Source of the DNA: Theristus sp. LFF4_11
Taxonomy: Eukaryota; Nematoda; Chromadorea; Monhysterida; Xyalidae
DNA length: 64,000 bases
Assembly: GCA_030248135.1 (NCBI GenBank)
Contig: JASANC010003237.1
Span: 219,024 to 283,023 of the forward strand
Reading direction: 5' to 3'
Position numbers and translations under genes: made by a program
The notes under the pieces: generated by a model
The model's database searches: none
Told to the model about the DNA's origin: nothing
The model's input: only the letters and a program-made list of their open reading frames with translations
Shown: piece after piece, positions 34,166-47,452 of the stretch
Position numbering within the stretch: the first letter of the stretch is position 1
Layout of the letters: every line of letters starts with the position of its first letter

Positions 34166-36852
34166 TCAATGTCGCCGAAACACGTCAAACGTTATCCTCT
34201 GCGCGGTTGCCTTCACGGACGTGCGGAAGTCGCCGCCAGCCGCGATCAGGTCATCGATTGCTTTCTGCGCGATCGGGTTGCCGGCGGCAGCCTCACGCAG
34301 CAGATGCAACTGCAACAGTCGGCGGTGTCTGTTTCGGTCGGAGCCACGGAAGACGCCGAGGCGTCGTTGGTGTTCGTCGACGAGATCCGAGTGTCGCTCG
34401 AGCATTTTCAGCATTTTCGTCGTCGTCTCAGTGTTCGCTCGTCTTGCCGCTGACGACGACGACGAATGCACGTGCTTCTGAACGGCCCGCCGCTGGCCGG
34501 TCGGCATTTGCGGCGCTGAGAACGGTGCTACGTCCGATCGGAGCCATTTGCAGTTGGTTACATTCACTGTCACCTCGCAGTTGTACACGTCGTCGTCGCC
34601 TATGAGAACACAATGATAAGATCAACGAAATCACACGTTTAAGCTTTAAAATCATCAGTGAGTTGAGTTCAAAAACATCACACATACAGTATATGTATCT
34701 TCCATGCCATTTTATCTTTTCTTACAAAAAGTTTCAAAAGATTCAGCTAATATCACTCACATCCGTGGGTGCCGCAGCTGATTTGGCAGGCGGTACGCAT
34801 GAATTCGATGTTTTCGTCGCACGCCCCTTTTGACGCCCAATAACAGCAGAAATCATGATAATCAAAACCGTTCTTCCGACGTTCGGCAGCCAAGGCTGTG
34901 AAAAATTTGTGAGAATTAAAAAAAGGCTAATTCTTGCAAGTTGAAGATTAATGAAATTCTGAAACAATTCTGAAGTGATTAATCTGTGTGGTGTGATCCA
35001 CTCAAGTTAAAATGCAAGAAATATTTTGAAACTGAATGATGGGAGCAGTTACCAGCTCGACGAGCGGCTGCTGACGACAGTGGAGCACGATTAAGCGCCG
35101 CCAAACTGCTTTGTCGTTCTCGGTCGTCATAAGGGTCCGAAGTGGTTGTGGTCGTCGTGGCATCCTCTGACGATCCCTTGAGCGCCCGCTCCCAGTAGTC
35201 ATCATCATAATCAAACTCGTAATCTTCCTCCTCCGTCGATTGATATTCGTCTACAAACTGCTCTGTTCTCGAGGCGGAGCTCTGTCTGGTGTTCTCAATC
35301 ACTGCTGCCACTGGCTGCGATGGTTTGTTCACTTTCGGATGAATTCCTTGAGCTGCCAATTCACGCAGCCTCTGCTCCAACAATTGTCGGTGTCGCTCGA
35401 GGATTCGCGACCGATAAACCGACCCGTCGGGCGCACCTCGCGGCTGAAACGCTGGAATGGTTTTTGGAACGAACCGCGTGGTGCTCGTAATTGGTGATTC
35501 CGCAGTCGTCGTCGTCGGCAGATGATGCTCTTCACGATGGAAAAACTCATCCGACGGCGGCGTTGAGGTGTCCGGGCGGTTTTTACGCGGCCGCACTTTG
35601 CGTGTGCGCATTCGCGGCGGGCGCTCTCGACGAGCGGGACGCTCGCGGCGGGACTGACGCCGTTGCTGACGTCGCGACGGTCGTCCCCGCCGCGGGACGT
35701 TGTTCTTCTGTTTTCTTCTTCGTTCGCGTTCGGACGGATCCAAGCGCACTGGTCGAACGGTCGGATGCGAGATGTTGTACTCGATGGTGGTAGTGTGCGT
35801 GTGCGGTGTGCTGGTGTACTCCGTGGTGGCTACGGTGTACCGCGTGGTGGTCGTTGTTGGTGCGGGCGTGGTTGTGCTGCTCGACGGAGGGTCTTGCGCG
35901 GGCTCTTCTTCTTGTTCGTACGGAGGTTTCACCGGCGCCACGGTGCTTCCACCGACGAATCCAATCTCGTCAACCGCGTTCGGCAGGCCCCATGCACTGC
36001 CGGATGGCGATGGCACGTTGCTGAACTCTTCCAAATAACCGTCTGGAGCTGGGAATGGCGGTGGCCGGAAGTGAGATTCGGTGCCGTAGCCCAAAATGTG
36101 CTGGCAGTCGGGCGACACTGAAAAAACGGTAATGATGGTTGACAAACGGAAACTCAGAAAGAAAACAGTGCATGTTTCATGCATAATTGATGCTGCAGTG
36201 CTTGGAGATGCACTAAGCTTCACACAATGATTCGCGCAATGCTTTGCATCTCCCATATCTTGGAAAACTGTCGCATCAAACGTTGTTATTAAGTCAAACG
36301 TGAAGGATGTTCTGTTCAAATGACAAAAAAAATCTGCTTACACGGCCAACAAGAAAAAGCATCGCGATCGAAATTGTAGCGGCATATTGACTGTGGATAC
36401 GGACAGTGCACTGTGTCGCACTCTTCCAGTGGCACCAGCTCGTACCGAGGTGACCCGTAATCGCCACCTGAAAATTCAAGGAACGCTTGAACGTCCATTT
36501 TAGATTGTGGCCTGCCACAGTGTCTCAAGCAAACGTTGATATCTCACCGACTCCAAATGCAAATCGAAGTTTTGAAAGTAAGAAAGAACCTACAAAACGA
36601 CTGGCTGCGTGCGATTTTGTCAGCTGCCAAGTCGAGCGGCACCTGGATTTGGGCGAACACGGCGGTGGGCAGCACCGTCAATACTGCCTGCAGTGGGAAA
36701 AAGCACGAAAATTGAAAAAAGAAGTGAAAATCGGAGCAACCAGCGAAACAAATTAAAAAAAGGAAATAACAACCACACAGAAAACGATTGCATATCAGAT
36801 GTTAAAAACTTTTTTGGCGAAGTTTTACCGGTAGAAGAGTCCACGTCCTCAT
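34166..36852 (-). CDS. Secreted Thr/Arg-rich protein with one ShKT domain
   Basis: Six exons (36829-36852, 36594-36687, 36342-36467, 35053-36117, 34761-34895, 34166-34599) join in phase into 625 aa. Exons 1-2 encode a signal peptide, MRTWTLLPAVLTVLPTAVFA. Next is a Cys-containing segment (LEECDTVHCPYPQSICRYN), then about 350 residues rich in Thr/Pro with a strongly basic RRQQRR-type stretch and an acidic EEEDYEFDYDDDYWE patch. The ShKT domain (about 437-480) has the W-x3-G-x-C-x2-N-x3-M-x3-C-x2-SC spacing; its first cysteine seems displaced into a CC pair. The tail is basic and helical. ShKT domains occur in extracellular proteases, tyrosinases and matrix proteins as well as venoms; no enzyme domain is attached here. 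The Thr-rich part looks like an O-glycosylated spacer. Function unknown. Confidence 0.82.
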
Positions 36853-39292
36853 TGCTGCTGCGAAAGCCACTGAACTCAAATCACCAGCTCAAAAGTAAAT
36901 CAACTCCGTTTTCAGTTGATCGCGCTCTCACGCCCAAGTGTGGGCAAAAAACGAGTTCCCCGCAAAGGCACCTTTATATTCTGACGCGTTTTCGTGGTCA
37001 ACCTGAAGTTGTCGAAAACACAGTTAGTACATTACAGGAAAATAATCAATACCAATACAGTGCAAGTAAATCGACAGTGGTTCTTTTATAAAATAGAAAC
37101 AATGTTCATGAACACGCGTGGAAAAACGACATGTATCGCGAATCATTTGCTCCAGAAAAACGAAGTGCACGAAGAAAACGTATGATGTCAAGAGTATATT
37201 TTTAACGCCGTGGCGAAAACGGTACGCGTCAAAATAATTGGTTGTTTTCGAAACATCTGCAAACAAATACAATGCAGATATGAACAATCGTGTGATTATA
37301 TTAGTCTCCAGTATATATGAACGTAAACGAAACGTCAGTCTGCAGTTGCAACGAGAGAACGCTGAATGCACAACTTCATGCAATCGTATGCGGTTTTCTG
37401 TCCGAAGACGAAAACGCACATCGCAGCAACCACGTTGAACTACGAACTATGAAGTGATGTGAGCTGATTGACTGAACAGAACAAAAGTCACCAAGAAAAA
37501 AGTGCACAACACAGCGCAACATAACAACAAACATGATCAGCACCGTTGTTCGTTGCACATAATGATCGAATATCGGTGGAAATAGAATGCAAAAAACGCT
37601 AAACTTGGGATGCACGGATGTTCAAGACAGCACATGTCGAAACACAGCGGACAATATTGTTCATTCGCAGTATCCATGTAGTTGGTATCTGAATCTGATT
37701 ATTTGCCATTACAGACTTTTTGCTGCGGATTGAAAGTAAAATTAGCGCATAATTATAGAAACACTATGAAAATCATTCGAAAGTCTGCACTTTGACATTC
37801 AGACTGTGACGTATGAACTTCTATGTGAATCTTCAGTAAAACAACTCAACGGCAAGTTTACCAGATTCACACATTTCTTCTGTTTCAAGTCACACAATGA
37901 ACTGAAATATTGCGAAAAACGCGCCCATTTTCGGTGAAAATTGGAATTACAGCAATTGAATCAGCAATTCAGCGGGTTATTCATTTGAAATTACAGCATA
38001 TTCATGATTAAAATGCAAATGAGGCATGATACTATGTAGCACAACAATGAAACAAAAGAACAATTTTGCGAACACTGCATACGAGAATGGAGAACTGGTC
38101 CTGAACGGATTAAAACAAGTCATTCTCAGTCAGTGCATGGGTCATAGTGTAACAACACACCAACCACAAAATGCACGACAACACAAACTGACATCCGACT
38201 CTTCCAGTTGCGATCTTTTTAAAAGGCGACTTTTTCTCAATGGACGTGTCAAAAACGTCAAGGTTTTTGCACGCATAATTTAAAGGCCATGCCAAGACGT
38301 GCGTGTCGCACACGTGATCCCCGGCTGCATCATAATTTGTAAAGTCATAAAACGAACACCACCAGAGTCAGACACGGCAAAACCGGACCACCGATGCCAG
38401 TTGCTGTCATTGCTCAATTTCTCGCGCCCACTTACGATGTAAATCTGTTCCAAATAAAAACAACACTGCACTGCTGTTGTTCATTGTAACAAACCGAAAC
38501 GAAAGTGAGAGGCCGACCGAGTTTTAACTGGAAAATTTCACGAAGAAGCATTTTTCATAAGTTTCCACATATCATATATTGAACGAAAGAACATCCGAAT
38601 AAGAATGAAGTTCAATTCAGAAATTCGTTTGCACGAAAATTCGCCACAAACCAGTTTGAACATTTTCGACAGTAGCAACACAGTAAACATTTTGTCAAAT
38701 TACTCATTTCATCCTTCGGTCAGTCCATTCATCCGCGCATCAGCAAACAGGATGCACGACTTTGAATCAAAGACGACTGTTTATGTTTCTGCGACAGTTT
38801 TTTATTGTTGCACATGAACGAAAAACCACAATAAAAATAAAAATGTTCACATATCAAATTGATGTAATATCAAAAGTTTCACAGCAAATAAATAAACGGA
38901 ACAGTCACGATGGTAATTGGCAAAAATGGATGTGCAAACGAGGTGAAAGGAAAACTAAACATCTCTGAACATCAAATAGAACAGTAAAATAACTGTAAAA
39001 CCCGTACATTCATAACAACCAACAAAACATTCGTGAAAGTCAACAAGATAAAAAAACTAGTCCGACCACTCGCCGACCGGATAATTGTACAAATAAAATT
39101 TTAAAAGCAAAAATCATTTCAAAGGTCGTAAACTCACGCCAATTAACTGCGAATTAGACATCCAAATGTTAAAAAGTGCGAAAATTCAAAATGACTTCGT
39201 GAAAATCGTCTCACTTTCTATTCGACAAATGTTTTTACTACTTTTTTGGTTGTCATTTTATCTTTCCAACATCACACACATTTTAATTGCAT
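36853..39292. other. Intergenic between the ShKT gene and ERCC6
   Basis: About 2.4 kb of AT-rich DNA (A-rich on the plus strand). I found no exon, tRNA or repeat family here. It should include the ShKT gene promoter next to 36852 and the ERCC6 3' UTR next to 39292. Open frames in it encode unstructured low-complexity peptides. Confidence 0.65.
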
Positions 39293-42200
39293 TCATCTGT
39301 GCTCTTGTTTCAGTCGCCAGACACCTTTCAGTCGATCAAAATCACACAGCTGGCGCAGGATCGCGCGAAACGCGCTCGTGTCTCGGCGATCCACGGTCGA
39401 CTGCAAAACACGATACGAAATGGGAGATTAGTTTCAAAAATGGCTGTGTTTCAAAATCTGATTGATTGCACAAAATGATAAGAAACAATGGTTGAAAAAA
39501 ATTGCGCCACCAACGTTGAGTCGAGTTCGAATATTGCACGTGGTTGAATTTTTTCTTGAATGACTATCTATGAAGGACCATCAAGTATCTTTGTCAATCA
39601 AGTAACAGTAGCGCTTAGCGTTGCAGCCAACGATGTCCAATGGCTTGCCAGCCCACTCCCTGCACCAATCCACCACCACCGACGCAACCTACCGCAAACT
39701 TGCTCAGTATCTGCTCGGTGTGCGCGGCGCCGTCGCTGACTGCCAAGAAGGCGCGCACCTGCTCGGCCATGGCGTCGTGTCTGCTGGGTGCGGCCGTCTC
39801 GTCCACGACGTCCTCCAGATTGTTGCGTGTCCGAATGGTCGCCAACAACTCGGCACTGTTCGCCGGTTGCTGTGCGTGTCGTTGTCTTCGTGCTCGTTCG
39901 CCTTTCTCAATCAGGATTTCGCCACCGAACAGCGACTTTTCCAGTTCTTCATCGGCGCATTTCGGTTTCGGTTTTGGTGCGGCAGTTTTCGTCCCCACTG
40001 GAGTGCTGCTGGCTGAATCGGCTGCGCCAAATGTGACACGACCAAAACGTTTCTTCGGTTGCGGTTTCCTTGAAGATTGAAACATCTCGTTTCATTGCGA
40101 TTGTGGCTGCATAAAACAGAACAAATTGTCGTTGTTCATCACCGCCACTGCGAAAATTCGTTGCATCTGCAAAAAATTTGCGTCAGCCAGGCTGCCCGTG
40201 GGCGCCATGTTTGGTGCAGCTCAAGCACTGCGTCTGCCGACGGAACAATAATCAGCAGCAGCACGGCAACAAACAACAACAACAACGGAGGCTCGCTCAG
40301 ACGCTGGTGCACTGAGGCCCAACGCCGAACAAAACTGGCGGGCGTAGTTTTGATAACCCCAGTAAATGGCATATTTCACAGAAAGCAACGTAATTTACAC
40401 ACAGACAGCTACGAAAACACTCTTCTAGCCCGATTCACTGTTTGAAAAACCGAATGTCAACCAACGCATGCCCCATGTATCGCTCTCTCTCCTGCAGCAG
40501 TCGTTTGCTTGCCTTCTGTGCCACCCGCTGTGCCTCCTGCTCAATCAACGTGTAGTCCGCATCACCAGAGCCGACGATGTTGTCGTGCAACATTGCACTG
40601 TGCACACCTGCAAACACGATTGAAAATGAAAAAAAGGCGTAACCAAGGTAGCACTTGAAAACTACAAATTGAAAGCACAAACTCATGAGCTTAACGACTC
40701 AAATAAACTCGAATGAGTAATGAGCAAGTGCAAAACTAATTAGTCCTGTCCATTTGCATGTTTATCCAAAAATCTTCCACTACAATAGGAGGAGAAAATT
40801 GCCAATCAATACCAAAGCGCACCTGACTTATTCAGCAGTTTATTCAGCACATAGTTATCCTGGTGCTGTTTTTCGGTCACCCGTTCCTGCTGTTTACCAT
40901 CGTCACCTGCAACGCTCACGGTGCGCTGGGCCACCAAGCCTCCGACCTCGACTTCACCATCAAACAGAACGACAGCTTTGGTGGCTTGCTTCTGTTTGCG
41001 TTTTTGTCGTTTCCGATTGGGTTTGTTTGGAATGAAGTTTTGGCTTTTCCCAGCTTTGTCGGACCGTTTCATCTGTTGGCTCAGTTTTCGAGCTAGCTCT
41101 CTGTAATAAAACAGACAAAATGTGCGATGGATCAATGTAAAATTAACAACCGGCTATTGAAGGTTCATAATTCATCGCATTCCACTCTGTAAAACGAGCC
41201 CGAATTTATAACTTTTTTGCTTTCGGTCAGTGTTCGTTCGCTCAATCAAGCCAATCCACAAGACCGGAACTGCAACACAACACACCTAAGCTGTGCCCTT
41301 CTATCTTCAGTCAACTCCGGCACATAATCCATGTCTTCCTCATCGCGGCTGCCCACTGAATGCGTCTCAGAAATGGCGTCTTTTTTCTGCGTTTTGTCTC
41401 GCTCGTCGAAATAGTTCTTTTCAAGTTTTTCGTCCAATTTCACTTTCTTTTGAGGTAGTTGGTGAGGATGAATTTCACTACCAGTACCTGCAAAGAAATA
41501 CGGTGGAAAGAAGCAACTTCTTTAACTCGATTATTACCGCCCTCAAAAAACAAAAACCATTTCCAAACTATTATATTTTTTTTGGGTTTGGGACTCAGTG
41601 AGTTTGCAGACGTAGAAAGGAACCTAGTTTCAATCTTCATGTGGCAATTCAAAGTCGCCCAAGTTACCTGGCCCTATTTCGGAGACTCGAATTACCCAAT
41701 TTTGAATTCCCACGTCAAAACTGCTTACCTATCTATGCACGCATTGAGTCTCGGAAACAAAATGAAGGATCATACACACCTGCGAAAAGTGCGGCCGTTT
41801 CGGTGCCTCTGGTCGAAATCGTGCGATCGTCATCCAACGTGAACAGCTCGTGCAGATCATTCGTCTGTGAAAACGTCTTCATTATTCCACCTTACGTTAG
41901 ACGAAACTCAAAAAAAGTTTTAGAAAGCGCCAAACTGTTTCTACCAAACAAAACCTGTAATACCAAACCCCCCAATATCCGAACCTTGAAAAATCGCCGC
42001 TGTCTCGGATCCTGGAGCACACGGTTCGTGAGGAACTGCTTGAAGATCTGTCGATGGTACATTTTCTCCTCGATTGTGCCGGCGGACAGCAGACGGTAGA
42101 TGGTGACCGAGTTTCGTTGGCCGATTCGCCAGCAGCGCTCGCGCGCCTGAATGTCCGTCGACGGATTCCAGTCGGGGTCGAAGATCAGCACACGATCGGC

Positions 42201-45200
42201 ACCGGTCAGGTTGACGCCGAGGCCGCCTGAAACGATGCCACCCGTCACAGCCTGCCGTTGAACTCGAAATCATAGGCAATCAGCTGATTGGTTGGTGCTC
42301 ACGTGATGCATGCTTTCTGTGCAGGCACTGCGGTGGGGGCGGAGTTTGGTTTGCACAGAAAGCATGCCTACCGTAAACCCAGCCAATCAGCTGATTCCCT
42401 ATAATTTAGAGTTCGACTGTAGTTATTCGAACGTGTCTGACCGAAATGACGTCATTTCTCTGAAACGCGCGCTTGTCTTCACAAAGTAACCCCTGACGTT
42501 TAGTTTGCCTGATTTCTTCCTGTGAAAAATACGTGGAATGGTGAACCACCAAACTGAAAGTCAGGTGGCTGTACAATGATAAACGGGCGTTTTTAAGCCA
42601 AAGGACGTCATTTCGGTTCGACACGTTCGCATGAATCTGCAATACACATTTAAAAGCATCAAAAATTATCAATGGCAAATCGTCTGAGACGAACCAACAC
42701 GTGTCGTCAGCAGAAACACGAATATGGACGAGTCAGCATTGAACCGTTGCACCATGGTCTGTCTGCTGCCAATCGAGGTTTTGCCGCTCATCACCATGTG
42801 ACCGTAGCCGGCAGCGGTCACAAATCGCTCGAGAATGGTCAGCATTTGCTGCGACTGACTGAACAGCAGCACTCGGTGGCCTGCAAACAACAAAACGGTG
42901 GACGCGATTTCATTCCGTTAAAATGAAAACACAACGCTAGATCTCCTTCGCAGAATGATTGTATTAGTATGAAACAATTTAGGCAACCTTGGCTGTTAAT
43001 AGTTTCTTTCTGGACACCTGATTTTTTATGCGGGTTGCGGGCAAAGCAGTTTGTCCCCCCGTGTCTGCAGGCCGCAAAAAACGCTTGTATTTTTGATTGA
43101 GTCACACTTCAACAACGAACAACCTGTTGTTGCTGATTTTAAAATGGCAAGCAGTAGCAGTGACGTTCAAACTTAGAGCAAGCTGTACCCATGGATTCTT
43201 ATTGCCGGGTATGACTGTGAAATAACCACAACTCCATCATTTTTTGCGAAGCGCCCTCCCCTCGCAGTCACCTTGTTCATGCCAGAGTCGCAGCAACTGC
43301 TCAACGACCAGCAGCTTGCCCGATCTCGACTTGTGTCCGAATAGCATCTCCGGCTGCTCTTGCTCATCGAATTCCCCAAGTTTATTCGGCCCACCAGTGA
43401 CGAGGTCGGGGTGATTGCAGAGTTTCCGGAGCAGAATCAAGCCGACGAACGCATCCATGGCACCGCTGAGAATGCGCTCGCACTCGCGCGATCGAATGTA
43501 TTGCTGGTAGAGGCTGCGTTGCGTGCTGCTCAGACGACAGAACAGAACCTGAGCAGTGCAGCAAAGCTTGTAGAAAATCGGTTGGTTGAATTTGAGATGT
43601 CTAATGGCTGTCACGTTGTGCGTTTACTTGCTGTGTCTTGCTGGTCTGTGATTACACCCTTTCTTGATTTTTGTATCGTAATCATGCGTCAGCTCAACGC
43701 ATTTTTTGTGAGATGCGTTCAGCGGTAGCTGTCAGCAAAGAATCTACAGAGGTGCTTTTGGTGGTTGCAGCTTTTTATGTGCACAGCTCACCAGCGCACA
43801 ACCCGATAAGCCCCTGCCAACAATGACATTGTGCTGGTCTACAAACGTGACACAAAACGCCTCGATTCGTGCGTCCAACAGCAAGCGACCTGTTCGGTTT
43901 TCTCGGGCAGCTGCAGCGTCAGTTGCACGTCGTTCTTCAGCCGTCGCAGCAAGTACGGAGCGATCGCGTCGCGCAGCACGCAGGCGCACTTGTAGGCGGC
44001 GCGCACCTGCACCGCGCTTGCGTTCGCGTAGCCGCCCTGCGTGATCGGCACGCCGAACTCCTCCAGGAAACCCTAAACATTTGTAATTCATGCGAAAATA
44101 CGCAAGTTCACCACCAAAAAAAAAACACTCGCCGCACCGCATGTTTTGAAATCCGTTCAAACACATCACAGCAAATGCCAATCATCATCAGATGCAAACC
44201 AGCATTAGTGAAGAATCCATTTCCAGTAACTAGTTAGTGTTGACACAAAAAGCGATGAGAAACCTGCAATCCACCGAGCAATCCAGGATAGACAAAGTCA
44301 AACAACGACCAGAGCTCGCGCAGATTGTTCTGCATCGGGCTGCCAGTGAGAACAAGGCGATGCGGCGTGCGGAACTGCTTCACGGCCTGGGTGATCTGAA
44401 GGAAACCCTTCAATAAAAACCCACTTTCAAACAGTTAGTACATAAAAACCCACTTAGTCATTGCATGATCGATATCAAAGTTCTTTTAGCAAAAAAAGGA
44501 ATTCAAAGCGCCCAATGCGACCTGCGCATCAGGGTTGCGAATCTTGTGTCCCTCGTCGAGTATAACATAATGCCAGTCGTGCTCCAGTAATTTCTCGCGA
44601 ACCAACAACAGCGTACTGTAGGACGTGATCAAAATGTTGCCAGGTCTGAAATGAATGTTGTGTGAGTGTCTCAGGATAGACAACCACCAGCGATTTTGGT
44701 GTTTTTGATCTGAATGCGAATATCAGCATTACTTTATGTACACTACATTTGTAGCCCTGGTGCTCAATAAAGAAAACAAACTGAATCGAATCCGTACGAG
44801 CAGTTGAATTTACTGCCCTCGAAGTCGGGTCGTTGATCGACCACAATTAGCAATTACAAGATGAACAGTGTCTTGTGTCGTGTGTACGTACATAATTGCA
44901 AGATGAACATCATTCAACAGCCAATCAGCAAGCTATTATTCACATTTACTGTCAGACTTGTACAGTTTTAACGTGCAGCAGACCGTCCGTCGGTGGTGAT
45001 CCTGTTGAGCAGCCGTCTGCGCGATGTTATGGCGATGGAACTGTTGTGCAACACGATCACCCTGAACTCCGGTGTCCACGTGTGCAACTCGCGCACCCAC
45101 TGGTGCATCAGTGTCGTTGGGCAGACGAGCAAAATCGGGCCGAGGCCTCGCCAGCGGCTGAAAATCGTGAAAAAAATACAAAAGAATTACTGTCATGCAT

Positions 45201-46870
45201 GACGACACTTCAGATGTCAGATCAGACGAACGAACGTCAGTCCACACTGACATCACTTGTTCATTCGGATTTTTTATGATACGAAATTTGATTCAATGAA
45301 CGCTGAGAACGGGTGTCGCCGAAAACTGTGTTCACTGACAACACACTGAAGAAACAACAACAAAAGCACGGACCGAAATCGTGCGACGGGCAGCTGCGAA
45401 CGCGCCAACGCGGACAGGAACACGAGCACCTGTATGGTCTTGCCGAGGCCCATCTCATCGCCCATGATTCCGCCGACCGCTCGTGCAGCTCCCACAGCCA
45501 GCGAACGCCCGTCTGCTGGTAACTGAACAAGAAACGAGTGCAACGATTTGCAAAACAGTCAGTCCGCTGAACAGGAAGTACTGAGAACTGACACTGATGT
45601 ATCCATCTGATTGTCCAAAGTGACATCACAAACAACAAAACCAAGTTTTTTGCGCGCACTTGTACAGTTTGTTCCATATGCTCGAAGAAACGGTCAGCCG
45701 ATCGGCGATCACCGTCTCCTCCATGTCCCATCCGGCGTCATCGCCACTGGAAGCTACATCGTTCGATGATGTTGGCGGCGCCTCCTCCTGGTGATGCTGT
45801 TGTTCTATTTCTCTCAACTTTTGCACGGCGCGCGCGTGACGAACGTTCCTGAAAACGGTTGTTGCTTGTTCTCTGTCAATAAAAATAACCCGCTCACAGT
45901 GGTCTAATTGCTCGAATTCTTTAACATACCCAACTAGCCGATTGGTTGGTGTGATCACTTGACGCCTGCTTTCTCTGCGAGCCAAACTCCGCCTCCACAG
46001 CATTTCCTGCACAGAATGCATGCATCACGTGATCACCAACCAACCAATCAGCTGGTTGAATATATTTCAGAGTTAGACTGCAACTCAAACTCACTTTAAA
46101 CGCGACACAAACGTCCGATCATCACTATCATCTCGAATTTTTTTGAATTTCTCGACTTGCATGCGTTTTCGTCGAGTTTTCTTCGACTTTTTCTGCTGCT
46201 TCTTTGTCGGAGTCCGGTGATCAGAATTTGACTCGAAGTCTGATTGTTCCGTGTCAAAATCAGACAGACCGCTGTCACTTTGCTCTGACGGCAGATATTC
46301 AGGCGAACTGTCATCTGCTTCTTTCTGTCGCTTTCTTGCAACCGTTGAGGGATCTTCATCATCTGGATCGAATAATTCGTCTTTCATAGTTTCATCACCT
46401 TGCCTGACGACGACACGAGTTCCGCATTTGGTGGGCGGTGGATTTTTGATTTCTTCGTCACCTCTCTCAAACTCATCGATGCCCGATGACGATCGTTTCT
46501 GGCGGCCTTGTTGGCATTCGAACGGCGTTGCCTCGCCGCGACGCACCGACTCGGACGCAGAATCCGTCAGCGAAATCGATTGCCATTGGCGGCGCGACGA
46601 AGTTTCAGACGAATCCGCTTGATTACCAACTTCACGTTCAGTCTTTTCTTTTTTAGAACTGGTCGACGGCGGCAAGATCAAACTTTGTTCATCGTTGTTT
46701 GCAGCGTTCGCAGCACGTTCGTCCGCTTGGCGAATCACATCTGATTCAAACACATGAACGTAATGAGCGTCAACACCAAACTGGTGAATGATCGCCAATT
46801 CTGCATCGACACGACATTCTCCATCAGCGGTGACTTCGGCCCCGTGTTCTTCCGTTGTCGTTGTCGTCAT
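39293..46870 (-). CDS. ERCC6: ERCC6/CSB SNF2-family ATPase (transcription-coupled repair), with an apparent frameshift
   Basis: CSB is the SWI2/SNF2 translocase that recognises stalled RNA polymerase II and starts transcription-coupled excision repair. Sixteen minus-strand exons (first 46095-46870, last 39293-39400) give 1216 aa if one base is restored; human CSB has 1493. Motifs in order: [13 protein letters not shown], Walker [75 protein letters not shown] and [11 protein letters not shown]. The C-terminal CSB signatures are [45 protein letters not shown], and a last winged-helix-like piece [18 protein letters not shown]. The N-terminus is acidic and Lys-rich. In exon 3 (45374-45522) the frame before Walker A and that of Walker A differ by one base near 45470-45482. 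Either an assembly error or a real mutation explains it. Confidence 0.93.
42253..42419. mobile_element. Palindromic TA-target MITE (family 1), degraded left end
   Basis: The right end (AATTTAGAGTTCGACTG then TA) matches the 10707-10822 element exactly; the left end is mutated (CGTTGAACTCGAAATCATAG). Internal inverted segments GCATGCTTTCTGTGC and GCACAGAAAGCATGC form a long palindrome. It lies in an ERCC6 intron, starting about 26 bp from the acceptor. Confidence 0.85.
42422..42640. mobile_element. Palindromic MITE family 2, two-armed copy
   Basis: The left arm (ATTCGAACGTGTCTGACCGA, then AATGACGTCATTT) is mirrored by a right arm ending ACACGTTCGCATGAAT, with GACGTC in both. It abuts the family 1 MITE, so together they fill about 390 of the 468 bp of this ERCC6 intron. 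Target duplication is not clear. Single arms occur at 2640-2705 and 20100-20165. Confidence 0.75.
45897..46080. mobile_element. Palindromic TA-target MITE (family 1), divergent copy
   Basis: It has the family's internal GATTGGTTGGTG and GATCACCAACCAACCAATCA inverted segments and a right end AGAGTTAGACTG. It makes up about 184 of the 246 bp of ERCC6 intron 1 and ends about 14 bp from the donor site. TA duplications are no longer visible. Confidence 0.75.
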
Positions 46871-47452
46871 CGCAGCTTTTTTAGGAATGGAGATAGTGAA
46901 CTTTACATCTGTGGACAGGGTTGTTCCAGAAATCCGGGTCTGAGAAATTTTGGATAGATAGCTAGAGCCAAAGTTCTGGATAGATAGATAGATAGCTGGA
47001 AAATTTTGGGGGGGGGGGCAGTACCGAAGACGAGGGGGGTGGGGGGGGGTACACCCCCCCAGAGCACCCGAGACCTCCGCGTGGGGGGGGGGTGGGGGGG
47101 CGGCCGGTCACGCGACACCCACCCCCCAAAACCTGACACTGGACCATCCACACCCCCCCCCCCTCGAAATTTGCTAGACACCACCCCCCCCCCCCCCCCC
47201 CCCCCTAGATGGACCTTAGTAACAGTGACACCCCCCAAAAATTTTCTCGGACCACCCAAAAATCATGAATTTTTGCTCAAAAATCATGATTTTTTGTCTT
47301 TAAAGTCCATAATATAAGCTAAATATATGATAACTTGACATTCTTCATTGTAATTTCAAAGATTTTGCAGCAAAATTTAGCGTTTTTCCTTCAAAATTCA
47401 AGCCAAAAAATCTCCGGAGGTCTCGGGTGCTCTGGGGGGGGGGGGGTGTACC

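Noticed and set aside
34979..36319. 446-codon minus-strand frame as a separate single-exon gene
   Set aside because: It is the large fourth exon of the ShKT gene (35053-36117) plus intron sequence at both ends; splice phases connect it to a signal peptide and the ShKT exon.
37000..39000. Several plus-strand frames of 60-100 codons
   Set aside because: They are AT-rich, low-complexity, without splice or family support, and lie in a spacer.
46903..47317. Pro/Gly-rich open frames on both strands
   Set aside because: They are products of G and C homopolymer tracts in a transposon palindrome.
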